NCBI GenBank assembly: GCA_002151545.1 | Contig: CP021237.1 | Location: 6,076,001 to 6,140,000 of the forward strand | Source of the DNA: Sphingobacteriaceae bacterium GW460-11-11-14-LB5 | Lineage (GTDB): Bacteria > Bacteroidota > Bacteroidia > Sphingobacteriales > Sphingobacteriaceae | DNA: 64,000 nt | Direction: 5' to 3' | Shown here: piece after piece, positions 8,170-15,808 of the stretch | Layout of the letters: every line of letters starts with the position of its first letter | Numbering within the stretch: position 1 is the stretch's first letter | The notes under the pieces: generated by a model | The model's database searches: none | What the model was told of the DNA's origin: nothing | Seen by the model: only the letters and a program-made list of their open reading frames with translations | Translations under genes and position numbers: made by a program

Positions 8170-8263
8170 CGTCATGCTGAACTTGTTTCAGCATCTTTTT
8201 AGGCAGGCAAGACCCTGAATAAATTACCTTCGGTGAGCTCGCTAAGGCTCGGTTCAGGGTGAC
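8170..8263. repeat. REP-like element, CGTCA...TGACG type
   Basis: CGTCATGCTGAACTTGTTTC plus AGCATCT forms a hairpin (TGCTGAA/TTCAGCA). It is followed by ACCCTGAAT and, after an inserted stretch, GGTTCAGGGTGACG. The outer CGTCA and TGACG are inverted. The same two-hairpin architecture appears at 37183-37248 and in the array at 20874-21320. Confidence 0.85.
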
Positions 8264-8301
8264 GATTCTGGTAGGTCGGGATTAGAAATTCCGATCAGCT
8301 A

Positions 8302-9264
8302 TTACAATAAATCTTTAATAATTTTCTCGATCGATAAACCTTCAGCTTCGGCGCGATAGTTACGCACAATACGGTGGCGTAAAATAGGCTCAGCAACGGC
8401 TTTAACATCTTCGATATCCGGCGAGTATTTTCCACTTACTGCGGCATGGCATTTTGCACCCAGCACTAAAAACTGAGAGGCACGTGGCCCGGCACCCCAG
8501 CTGATGTATTTGTTAATGGCATCAGTTGCAAATTCACTGTTTGGACGGGTTTTAGCTGCTAATTTTACGGCATATTCTAAAACGTTATCGGTGATCGGAA
8601 TATCGCGGATTAGTTTCTGGAAATATTGGATATCATCTGCATGGATAATTTTCTGCAGTTGAACGGTTTTATTGCTGGTGGTGTTTTTAACGATGTTCAA
8701 TTCATCTGCAAAGGCAGGATAGTTTAATTGAATGTTGAACATGAAACGATCTAACTGAGCTTCGGGTAGGGGGTATGTTCCTTCCTGCTCAATAGGATTT
8801 TGGGTAGCCAAAACGAAAAAGGGTTTTGGTAAAATATGGGTCTGTCCAGCTGCGGTAACCGATTTCTCCTGCATAGCTTCTAACAAAGCAGCCTGGGTTT
8901 TTGGTGGGGTACGGTTAATCTCATCAGCCAGGATAATATTAGAAAAAACAGGCCCTTTTATAAATTTAAAGTGCCTGTCTTCTCCTAAAATCTCTGCGCC
9001 AATAATGTCGCTTGGCATTAAATCTGGTGTAAACTGGATCCGGTTAAAATCGAGGTCTAAAACTGAAGCTACTGTTTGTACAAGTAAAGTTTTGGCTAAT
9101 CCTGGTACGCCAACCAACAGACAGTGTCCGTTACTAAAAATGGCGATTAAAACAGATTTTATGATGTCATCTTGTCCAACTACTACTTTGCTTATTTCGG
9201 CTTTAATGTTGTTGAAAGATTGATGAAGTGCATCAACAGCTTCTACTTCGTTCTTATACTGCAT
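8302..9264 (-). CDS. MoxR-family AAA+ ATPase
   Basis: 320 residues. Walker A is GVPGLAKT, Walker B is ILADEINR, and sensor 1 lies in FFVLATQNPIEQEGTYPLPEAQLDRF, a hallmark stretch of MoxR proteins. The C-terminal lid (AAA_lid_2) covers about residues 230-320. MoxR ATPases act as chaperone-like remodelers, often with DUF58 and von Willebrand A proteins; those partners are not next to it here. It lies 6 bp after the SurA-like gene and so is probably the last gene of that operon, linking it to envelope protein quality control. Confidence 0.93.
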   Translation of the reverse strand: MQYKNEVEAVDALHQSFNNIKAEISKVVVGQDDIIKSVLIAIFSNGHCLLVGVPGLAKTLLVQTVASVLDLDFNRIQFTPDLMPSDIIGAEILGEDRHFKFIKGPVFSNIILADEINRTPPKTQAALLEAMQEKSVTAAGQTHILPKPFFVLATQNPIEQEGTYPLPEAQLDRFMFNIQLNYPAFADELNIVKNTTSNKTVQLQKIIHADDIQYFQKLIRDIPITDNVLEYAVKLAAKTRPNSEFATDAINKYISWGAGPRASQFLVLGAKCHAAVSGKYSPDIEDVKAVAEPILRHRIVRNYRAEAEGLSIEKIIKDLL

Positions 9265-9269
9265 TGGTG

Positions 9270-10628
9270 TTATTTTGCGGCTGTGGTTTTAGTCCAGATT
9301 TTTAATTCATCACAGGTGTTAAATTCGTCGTCGATTTTAATGTAAGTGCTTTCGCGACGTTTTTCAAACCATTCGCTTAAAGTACGATTAATTTTATCAC
9401 TTTGTGCGGCATCTCTGATTTTTGGGAAATCTTGCGCTAAGTTTGCTTTATGCGGAGGTATTTTAGATTTTAAATATAAAATGCGGTAACCTTGTTTTCC
9501 ATCAGCTGCAGTAAATAAATCTGGTTTAGAAATACCGCCAATTTTCATGCTGTCGATTACCAAAAATACTGAAGGATCTAATTTATCAACCGGAATAAAG
9601 GTACTTCTTGCCTGAACGTTTTCGGCATTAAGCATCATACCACCATTGTATTTACTCTCTTTATTATCAGAATAAAGATTTGCAGCAGCAGCGAAACTTA
9701 ATTTTTTACCAATAATGTTGTTGTAAATACTATCTGCATGCAATTTTAAACGGGTTAAACTTTCAGGTGTAGTTTTAGGCATAATTAAAATATGTCTAAC
9801 GTGTACCTGCTCACCTCTACGCTCTAAAACCTGTAAAAAGTGGAAACCATAATCTGTTTCGAACACAGGCGAAATTTCTCCTGCTTTTAACTTAAATGCC
9901 CAGGCCGTAAATTCTTTAACCATGGTGTTTCTGTCGATAAAACCATAATCACCACCATCGGCAGCAGAACCCGGATCTTCAGAATAAGTTTTTGCTAAAA
10001 CACCCATATCCTCACCACTTTTAACCCTTAAACGAAGGGCTTCAATTTTATCGCGGAATTTCTGTTTTTCTGCTCTGGTTAACTGTGGGTTTAAAATCAC
10101 CTCACCAACTTCAACCTCAGTATTAAATTCAGGGATGCTATCACCTAAAGATTTGAAATATTTTTCAACCTCCATTGGCGTAACATTGATGTTTTCGGTG
10201 ATTTTTTGCTGCATTTTCTGTGCAATCAACTCATCTTTTACTGATGGCCTGATTTCATCTTTGTATTGCAGAACCGATTTGTTTAAGAATTGCTCTAAAC
10301 GCTCTTGTCCACCGGCACGTTGCATACTGTAACGCATACGCTTGTTTACCTCATCATCAACAGCACCATCTTCTACCATTACCGAATCGATTTCGGCTTG
10401 TTGTTTAAGCAGTTTCTGGGTTAAGGTTTGTTGTAATATTTTGCACTTAATATCATTATTGGGCTGGTTTCCCTGATAAAGATATTGCGTGTATTGTTGG
10501 TTTAAATCTGATAGCAGGATAATATTATTTCCTACAACAGCAGCAACTTTATCTACAGTGTGCTTTTGTGCGAAACTGTTTAGAAACAGGCAAATTAAAG
10601 CGGTTGCTACTAAAAAAACTTTCTTCAT
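9270..10628 (-). CDS. Periplasmic peptidyl-prolyl isomerase / chaperone, SurA-like
   Basis: 452 residues. The ATG at 10628 is chosen because it opens a good signal peptide (MKKVFLVATALICLFLNSFA); an in-frame TTG 21 bp upstream adds nothing. Order: signal, SurA N-terminal chaperone domain (about 25-165, VAAVVGNNIILLSDLNQQY), first parvulin domain (about 170-270, with YSEDPGSAADGGDYGF), second parvulin domain (about 275-375, VRHILIMPKTTPES then YSDNKESKYNGG), and a C-terminal helix. It assists folding of outer membrane proteins. It follows the parvulin-less relative by about 50 bp and precedes moxR. Confidence 0.92.
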   Translation of the reverse strand: MKKVFLVATALICLFLNSFAQKHTVDKVAAVVGNNIILLSDLNQQYTQYLYQGNQPNNDIKCKILQQTLTQKLLKQQAEIDSVMVEDGAVDDEVNKRMRYSMQRAGGQERLEQFLNKSVLQYKDEIRPSVKDELIAQKMQQKITENINVTPMEVEKYFKSLGDSIPEFNTEVEVGEVILNPQLTRAEKQKFRDKIEALRLRVKSGEDMGVLAKTYSEDPGSAADGGDYGFIDRNTMVKEFTAWAFKLKAGEISPVFETDYGFHFLQVLERRGEQVHVRHILIMPKTTPESLTRLKLHADSIYNNIIGKKLSFAAAANLYSDNKESKYNGGMMLNAENVQARSTFIPVDKLDPSVFLVIDSMKIGGISKPDLFTAADGKQGYRILYLKSKIPPHKANLAQDFPKIRDAAQSDKINRTLSEWFEKRRESTYIKIDDEFNTCDELKIWTKTTAAK

Positions 10629-10680
10629 TCTATTTGTTATATTTTGCAAATTTAATACTTATGGTCAAAAAAAATCAGGC

Positions 10681-11268
10681 TTATAACCTGGCCAGCTTTT
10701 TCAGCTCGTTTTCATTGATTTTGATCTGATATTTTTGTTTCAGGCCTTTTAGCCATTTTTCCTCTAAACTCAGTTGGTAATCGGCAATTACCTCTCCTCT
10801 AACTTCGCTTAAAGGTTTATTGTAATTTTGTTGGTTTTTGCTGTAAAATTCATTTATCGCCTGTTCGTCTTCCTGTGCCTTGTTCCATATTTTTTGTTCA
10901 GAAACATTAAACATCAAAACCCCTTCACGGTATTCATTCAATAAGAAATCGTGATCTTTGCTACTCACCCCAACTTTTTTATGTGTGGCCAGTGCATCTT
11001 CATAGGTTTTAATTTCTTCCTGGTAACTGGCATTTTTATCCAATCCCATCTCCCGGGCATCTAAAACTTTAAGCTTAAAATTTATGTACAAGTTTAAATA
11101 GGCTTGTAAAGTATCGTAGGCCGCACTAACGCTGCCGTTATGGCTTTTTTTGTATGCCCACATAAATTCTTTGGCACTTATTGTTTTACCATTTACCACA
11201 GCAACGTTTTGTGCAAACGAAATGCTATAAATAAAGCTGAAAATAAATAAGCAGTAAGCTTTCCTCAC
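10681..11268 (-). CDS. Short SurA/PpiD-type periplasmic protein without a parvulin domain
   Basis: 195 residues from the GTG at 11268, which gives a compact signal peptide (MRKAYCLFIFSFIYSISFA). A TTG 39 bp upstream is possible but gives an odd N-terminus. The region after the signal (VAVVNGKTISAKEFMWAYKK and the helices that follow) matches the N-terminal chaperone part of Bacteroidota PpiC-type proteins. LLNEYREGVLMFNVSEQKIW matches their later helical part. The parvulin domains normally between these two are absent, so the protein is about a third of the usual length. The junction is in frame without a frameshift. It is the first gene of the surA-moxR operon. Confidence 0.72.
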   Translation of the reverse strand: MRKAYCLFIFSFIYSISFAQNVAVVNGKTISAKEFMWAYKKSHNGSVSAAYDTLQAYLNLYINFKLKVLDAREMGLDKNASYQEEIKTYEDALATHKKVGVSSKDHDFLLNEYREGVLMFNVSEQKIWNKAQEDEQAINEFYSKNQQNYNKPLSEVRGEVIADYQLSLEEKWLKGLKQKYQIKINENELKKLARL

Positions 11269-11372
11269 GCAGAGCACTCTATAAATTTTAAGGGATAAAA
11301 GTAACAATTAGCGACGCTATTATAAGATATTTAACTAATTTTAACAGAAATTATTATCCAACAAAAATACGA

Positions 11373-12026
11373 ATGGAAAACCAGGTTACCAACAATGCGA
11401 ATGCTTTACGTTTATTTTTTACCGAAGAGGTTTTCCTGGTAAAGGATGAAAGCGTAGAAATTCTGCCTTTACGTAATCCAGAGCCAGTTTTGGCTGTCGA
11501 AAATGTTTCCCTTAATGAAGTAAAAGAACCAGTTTTAAAACCGGAAATAACACAAATTCCTGGGATTAATGCTACAAATGTGCCAAAAGTTTATCCGCAA
11601 GCGCCTGAAATTCCGCATATTGTGGCCGAACCAGCACCCGAAAAAACGTTTAAATTTTTAGGTGGAAATAAAAAATCGGTACTGATTTTGGTGAATGATA
11701 ACCAGAACGATGTAAGTACCGAACAGGGTAGGGAACTGCTGCGGAAAATTGTAAAGGCGGTAGATTTGGGTACACCGGATTTTGCCATTTTAAACTATGC
11801 AAATTACAGTGGAACTGATTATGCAGAACTGCACCGGTTTTTTAAACCAGCCATTATGTTATCTTTTGGCGTAGCGATTGCAGATTTGAGACTAAACCTT
11901 ACCTGGCAGAATGAAATCATCATTCATGAAACAACTAAAATAGTTTTCGCCCCTAATCTCCATCAGCTGGATAGTGATTTAACGGCTAAAAAAACGCTTT
12001 GGGGCCACCTCCAGAAAATTAAATAA
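11373..12026 (+). CDS. Conserved hypothetical protein, weak HolD-like C-terminal domain
   Basis: 217 residues, cytosolic. Residues 1-90 are Pro/Glu/Val-rich and look like a flexible linker. Residues 95-217 look like a compact alpha/beta domain (KSVLILVNDNQND, ELLRKIVKAVDLGTPDFAILN, IMLSFGVAIADL, KIVFAPNLHQLDSDLTAKK, LWGHLQKI). The succession of a hydrophobic strand, a paired helix, a late A/S-P-x-L-x-x-L and a terminal LW-x-x-L resembles the psi subunit of DNA polymerase III (HolD). I infer this only from the pattern and with low confidence. It is divergent from the SurA operon and lies just before a telomere-like array. Confidence 0.55.
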   Translation: MENQVTNNANALRLFFTEEVFLVKDESVEILPLRNPEPVLAVENVSLNEVKEPVLKPEITQIPGINATNVPKVYPQAPEIPHIVAEPAPEKTFKFLGGNKKSVLILVNDNQNDVSTEQGRELLRKIVKAVDLGTPDFAILNYANYSGTDYAELHRFFKPAIMLSFGVAIADLRLNLTWQNEIIIHETTKIVFAPNLHQLDSDLTAKKTLWGHLQKIK

Positions 12027-12058
12027 GTCTGTAACAACGTAACGCCCGATCTTTCAAA

Positions 12059-12170
12059 CCTACACCCTACACCCTACACCCTACACCCTACACCCTACAC
12101 CCTACACCCTACACCCTACACCCTACACCCTACACCCTACACCCTACACCTTAAACCTTTTACCCTTGTT
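12059..12170. repeat. Perfect heptamer array (CTACACC)n, telomere-like
   Basis: About 13 perfect copies of CTACACC run from 12059 to 12150 and decay into TTAAACCTTTTACCC up to the rdgB start. The C-rich strand is plus. There are no interruptions in the perfect part. Confidence 0.95.
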
Positions 12171-12173
12171 ACA

Positions 12174-12752
12174 ATGAAAAAACTTGTATTTGCCACTAAT
12201 AATCAACATAAAACCGAAGAAATACGCTCAGCGCTTGAAGGTAAATATGAAGTGTTAAATCTGGAAGATATTGGTTGTTTGGTTGATATCCCCGAGACGG
12301 CTGATACCTTTAAAGGAAATGCAACCTTAAAGAGCAGTTATGTGGTTGAACATTTTGGTTTAGATTGCTTTGCCGACGACAGTGGTTTAGAGGTTGATGC
12401 CTTGAATAACGAACCCGGCGTTTATTCTGCCCGATATTCGGGAAGCCGCGATAGTTTAGAAAATATTCAATTGGTTTTGGCTAAGCTTGAGGGAAACTCC
12501 AACAGAAAAGCGAGGTTTAAAACGGTAATCTCTTTAATGCAGGATGGTAAAAACCATATTTTTGAAGGTTTAATTGAGGGGACCATCAGAACAGCATTAT
12601 CCGGTTCAAAAGGTTTTGGTTATGATCCTATTTTTCAGCCGGATGGTTATGATATTACCTTTGCTGAAATGGACATGGCCGAGAAGAATAAAATCAGCCA
12701 CCGTGCCATTGCACTTAAAAAGATGATGAATTTTTTGAAGGAAGAGTTATAG
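12174..12752 (+). CDS. rdgB: Non-canonical purine NTP pyrophosphatase (RdgB/HAM1)
   Basis: 192 residues, about the family length. It hydrolyses dITP, ITP and XTP to monophosphates, keeping deaminated purines out of DNA and RNA. The family signature is present from the first residues: KLVFATNNQHKTEEIRSAL, then ADDSGLEVDALNNEPGVYSARYSG, GSKGFGYDPIF and the late AEMDMAEKNKISHRAIAL. The start ATG sits directly after the heptamer array. The 3' end overlaps the convergent toxin gene by 6 bp, so the two stop codons lie within each other's gene. Confidence 0.96.
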   Translation: MKKLVFATNNQHKTEEIRSALEGKYEVLNLEDIGCLVDIPETADTFKGNATLKSSYVVEHFGLDCFADDSGLEVDALNNEPGVYSARYSGSRDSLENIQLVLAKLEGNSNRKARFKTVISLMQDGKNHIFEGLIEGTIRTALSGSKGFGYDPIFQPDGYDITFAEMDMAEKNKISHRAIALKKMMNFLKEEL

Positions 12753-13049
12753 AAATCTTTTTTTCTTCTTGCTGCTTTGCCGATTGTCTATAAAAGTTAC
12801 GATTTCTAAAGTGTTGCTTTTTGGTTTAATTCGGTACACAACTGATATGTGTGGGATGATAAAACCTATATGTGTATTCTTTGTTTTATAGGTTTTTCTA
12901 GAAATTAATGGTTCCTCAGACAGGGTATCGAGATAGGCAAATACCCTTATAATAAATTTTTTTACTTCTACTTCTGTCCAATTTTCTTTTAGATAATCAA
13001 TATTTTTTTGGAAAGTTTCGCCAGCTTTTTTAGACCAAATAATATCCAT
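12747..13049 (-). CDS. RelE/ParE-family toxin of a type II toxin-antitoxin pair
   Basis: 100 residues. The RelE/ParE fold pattern is seen in IIWSKKAGETFQKNIDYLKENW at the N-terminus (split: IIWSKKAGETFQ, KNIDYLKENW), then TEVEVKKFIIRVFAYLDTL, the strands ISRKTYKTKNTHIGFIIPHISVVYRIK, and a C-terminal strand EIVTFIDNRQ followed by a basic tail. ParE members poison gyrase and RelE members cut mRNA; which applies cannot be told. The start overlaps the antitoxin stop by one base, the usual arrangement. The 3' end overlaps rdgB by 6 bp. Confidence 0.85.
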   Translation of the reverse strand: MDIIWSKKAGETFQKNIDYLKENWTEVEVKKFIIRVFAYLDTLSEEPLISRKTYKTKNTHIGFIIPHISVVYRIKPKSNTLEIVTFIDNRQSSKKKKRFL

Positions 13050-13270
13050 TAAACACTAAACCTTTTTTTAGCCTCTTCATGGCTAAAACTTTCACCCCGA
13101 TCTAGTTGGTTTATTCCTTCCAGGACATCATCTTGTTGGCTGCTGTTTAATCCATCAAACCAATCAAAATCTCTTGCAGTAATCAGTGATTTAATATCTC
13201 TGATTAAACTTTCATCATCAGAATTAATGATCTGTTGAAGTACACTTAGTTTTTCTGATTGTAAATCCAT
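13049..13270 (-). CDS. Antitoxin partner of the RelE/ParE-type toxin
   Basis: 73 residues, acidic overall, with the arrangement expected of a small antitoxin: an N-terminal segment LQSEKLSVLQQIINSDDESLI and a C-terminal part with SHEEAKKRFSV that probably wraps the toxin. This end resembles the tail common in Bacteroidota antitoxins paired with RelE/ParE toxins. It lies first in the pair and its stop codon overlaps the toxin start. Autoregulation by the pair is usual in the family; I see no clear operator. Confidence 0.8.
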   Translation of the reverse strand: MDLQSEKLSVLQQIINSDDESLIRDIKSLITARDFDWFDGLNSSQQDDVLEGINQLDRGESFSHEEAKKRFSV

Positions 13271-13307
13271 GAATAAATTTAGCCATTAATTTAGTGAATA
13301 GCAAAAA

Positions 13308-15743
13308 CTACATTTTACCAGCCACCTTTTTCACCTGAACAGAATCTTTTTTCGTTTGAACTGAATCCTTTTTTGGTAAAATAGGTTTGATGCCAAAATT
13401 GGCCGTATCTGCCGGTTTAGCTTGTGGCAATTTCTTATCCACGTTTAAACTGTCTTTTCCCAAGGTGATTTTCGGTTTAACCGCAGGTGCTGTTGTTGAT
13501 GGTTTAGTTGCCGGATTTGTCGTTTTAGTGCCAGCTACGGTTTTACCCGCAACTGCCTTTGCCTTTACTTTGGGCTTTGCTTTGCCCGAAGAGCCAATGG
13601 CATCTTTCTTCGATTTTGGACGTTCGGTAGGTTTCCACGAAAAACCTTTTAATACATGATCTTTTGCAATCGTGTTTTCTGGATTTAAGGCTCCTTCTAT
13701 TCCCTTGATATAAACAATTTCCTCAATGGCATTTTCCTTATCCTTAAAGATGAACTTTATCCTGCTACTCAAGGTTTGGTTCATTTCTTTATACACCTTT
13801 GTGCTATCATCCTGGGTATAATAAATACTTTCGGCGTTGCCATCCACATAGAGGTTCTTAAATTTCCCATTCGTAAAGAAGCCCGTCATTAACCTTCCTT
13901 TTATTTGGTTAAACCTTAACGAATCTTTTGGTGTATTAACTAAAAATGCATTTCTAAATGCCTGTAGATTATTCAGTTTTTTATTCTTGAACTGCACAAA
14001 TATAGTGTCGCCAACCTGTTGAGAGCCTTCCGACCAGATGATCGGATTACTATAGCAACGTAAAGTAGAATCGGCACTGGTATAAAACAGACTATCGGTT
14101 TTCGCTTGTATGTTCGTTTTAAAAATCTTAACGCCGTGGTAAGCCTTGATAATACGGGTTTGAACGGTATCTGCCGGATTAAACTTGGCGGTATCAGTCT
14201 TTGCACCGGTTTTTAAATTTCCCAGAACTTTGGTTAAACTGTCTTTGGCGCCCGATTTTGTTATTTTCTTTTGCAGACTATCAATTTTCGTTTTTGAAAT
14301 ATCCTTTACAATTGGAGCAGCCTTATCGGTGATTTTCTTTTGCAGACTATCGACTTTAGTTTTCGATACATCTTTTACTATCGAATTGGCTTTTTCAGCC
14401 AGCTTTTTCAGGCTATCCGTTTTAATTTTAGGCAGGTTTTTGATAATGGAATCGGCTTTGTTCTTTAGAAGATTATTTTTCTGCAAACTATCAGGGTTAA
14501 GCCCGGGCAGATCTTTGCCAAGCGAATCTACTTTCGATTTTAAGCTGTCAATACTTTTATCCTTCAGGTTTAACGGATCTTCTGTCGTAGCATCACCCTT
14601 ATTCTTTTTCTTCCTGTCAGCTCTGCTTATTTTTGTGGTATTGCGTTTATTCCTATCTTCTTTTGGAATACTCTGACTTTCTGGTTTCTCCTTTGCTTCA
14701 GTTTTTTCTTTTTTCTCGCCAGTTTCTTCATCATCCTCTCCAACCTGGTTATCTGCTTTGATGGAAATTTTGGGCACTAATTTTAAGGTTTTTTGCAATA
14801 CCATCTGGGTTTCTAAGGTATCGGCGCCCAACCATAAACTGTCCGGTCTTTTTTTATTTTTCACCATTACCGAATCTTCGGTACCTATTCCTAAATAGGC
14901 ATTTCGGGTAACCAAAGTCCGCTGATCTAGTTTATAGTAATAACCCAAATCGCCGAACATTTTCATTTTATCTTTCGTATCCGAAAAAACAATGTTTTTT
15001 ACAGCTTTGCCAATGCCTTTCTTCCCGTAATAATACAAACTATCGCCTTTTAAAGATCTTGTACCTTGTGTATAAAGATTTTTCTTGCCAAAAAAGGCAT
15101 CTTCTGTCATGGTGTTATACTGACCATTTTCGGTGTAAAGGTTATCGTCCTTTCCTTTGATGTTGGTTGGCCCGTAAAAAAAAGTCCATTTACTTTGTGT
15201 ATTGTAGCTCATGGTATCCGATTTTATAGTCGACTGTGGTGTAACCACAACTACATCATATTTAAAATAGGCATCGTTTGAGTTGCTAAAATAATAGCCG
15301 TTTTTACTGGTCAGTGTAACTTCCTTATTTACAATTTTACCTCCGCTGGTGTAAGTTCCGATCTTGCTGAGGGTGTTATAATCTAAAATATTGGTGGTTA
15401 AAATCGATGTTGGATCGATCATTTTTACATTTCCGGTTAAATGCGCATGTTTTTTGTTTCCATCATACTCCAGTTGATCAGAATAAATATCAGTGGTAAG
15501 CTGGTTGATATGTACATTTTTAAAAGCTTCGAAATAGTTCCGTTCACTATAAAATACAGCGCTATCACAGGTTAAAGTTGCGTTGTCCTGTTGGAAAACC
15601 GGGTTACGCAAGTAGCTGATTTTTTTCTTGGTATCTCCGGTTATTTTGGAAAATGAAACGATTTTAATCTTCGAAGCGGGTTGCTGACCGAATAAAAATA
15701 CCGGACTGATTAGCAGGAATAAAAAGACAAATAGTTTTTGCAC
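13308..15743 (-). CDS. OstA/LptA-like envelope protein with long repetitive insert
   Basis: 811 residues with a signal peptide (MQKLFVFLFLLISPVFLFGQ). The first part (about 25-300) consists of repeated OstA-type strands: DSAVFYSERNYFEAFKNVHI, DQLEYDGNKKHAHLTGNVKM, then similar units with K-x-D-x-L/S-Y. The family bridges the periplasm or outer membrane in lipopolysaccharide transport. Residues about 340-530 are a Lys/Asp/Ser-rich insert with repeats of KTKVDSLQKKITDKA. A second OstA block follows at about 540-690. The C-terminus is Lys/Pro/Thr-rich and disordered. Start is GTG at 15743, only 4 bp from a TAACTTTG -7 box, so the leader is very short. Confidence 0.85.
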   Translation of the reverse strand: MQKLFVFLFLLISPVFLFGQQPASKIKIVSFSKITGDTKKKISYLRNPVFQQDNATLTCDSAVFYSERNYFEAFKNVHINQLTTDIYSDQLEYDGNKKHAHLTGNVKMIDPTSILTTNILDYNTLSKIGTYTSGGKIVNKEVTLTSKNGYYFSNSNDAYFKYDVVVVTPQSTIKSDTMSYNTQSKWTFFYGPTNIKGKDDNLYTENGQYNTMTEDAFFGKKNLYTQGTRSLKGDSLYYYGKKGIGKAVKNIVFSDTKDKMKMFGDLGYYYKLDQRTLVTRNAYLGIGTEDSVMVKNKKRPDSLWLGADTLETQMVLQKTLKLVPKISIKADNQVGEDDEETGEKKEKTEAKEKPESQSIPKEDRNKRNTTKISRADRKKKNKGDATTEDPLNLKDKSIDSLKSKVDSLGKDLPGLNPDSLQKNNLLKNKADSIIKNLPKIKTDSLKKLAEKANSIVKDVSKTKVDSLQKKITDKAAPIVKDISKTKIDSLQKKITKSGAKDSLTKVLGNLKTGAKTDTAKFNPADTVQTRIIKAYHGVKIFKTNIQAKTDSLFYTSADSTLRCYSNPIIWSEGSQQVGDTIFVQFKNKKLNNLQAFRNAFLVNTPKDSLRFNQIKGRLMTGFFTNGKFKNLYVDGNAESIYYTQDDSTKVYKEMNQTLSSRIKFIFKDKENAIEEIVYIKGIEGALNPENTIAKDHVLKGFSWKPTERPKSKKDAIGSSGKAKPKVKAKAVAGKTVAGTKTTNPATKPSTTAPAVKPKITLGKDSLNVDKKLPQAKPADTANFGIKPILPKKDSVQTKKDSVQVKKVAGKM

Positions 15744-15747
15744 ACTA

Positions 15748-15755
15748 CAAAGTTA
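15748..15755 (-). promoter_or_regulatory. Probable -7 box of the OstA-like gene
   Basis: On the minus strand this reads TAACTTTG, the TAnnTTTG consensus of Bacteroidota promoters. It ends 4 bp before the GTG start. Confidence 0.5.
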
Positions 15756-15763
15756 GTTTTTTG

Positions 15764-15779
15764 TTCCGAACGTTCGGAA
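15764..15779. promoter_or_regulatory. 16-bp perfect palindrome in divergent promoter region
   Basis: TTCCGAACGTTCGGAA, perfectly symmetric, lies in the 65 bp between the divergent OstA-like gene and tilS. It sits just upstream of the OstA-like -7 box, where a repressor would block polymerase. The form AACGTT with CG flanks resembles TetR-family operators. No regulator gene is adjacent. Confidence 0.5.
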
Positions 15780-15808
15780 TACCAGTTAAAATTAAATATT
15801 TTTGATGG

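Noticed and set aside
14185-14676. 163-residue frame antisense to the OstA-like gene
   Set aside because: Image of the Lys/Asp/Ser-rich insert on the opposite strand; no independent signals.
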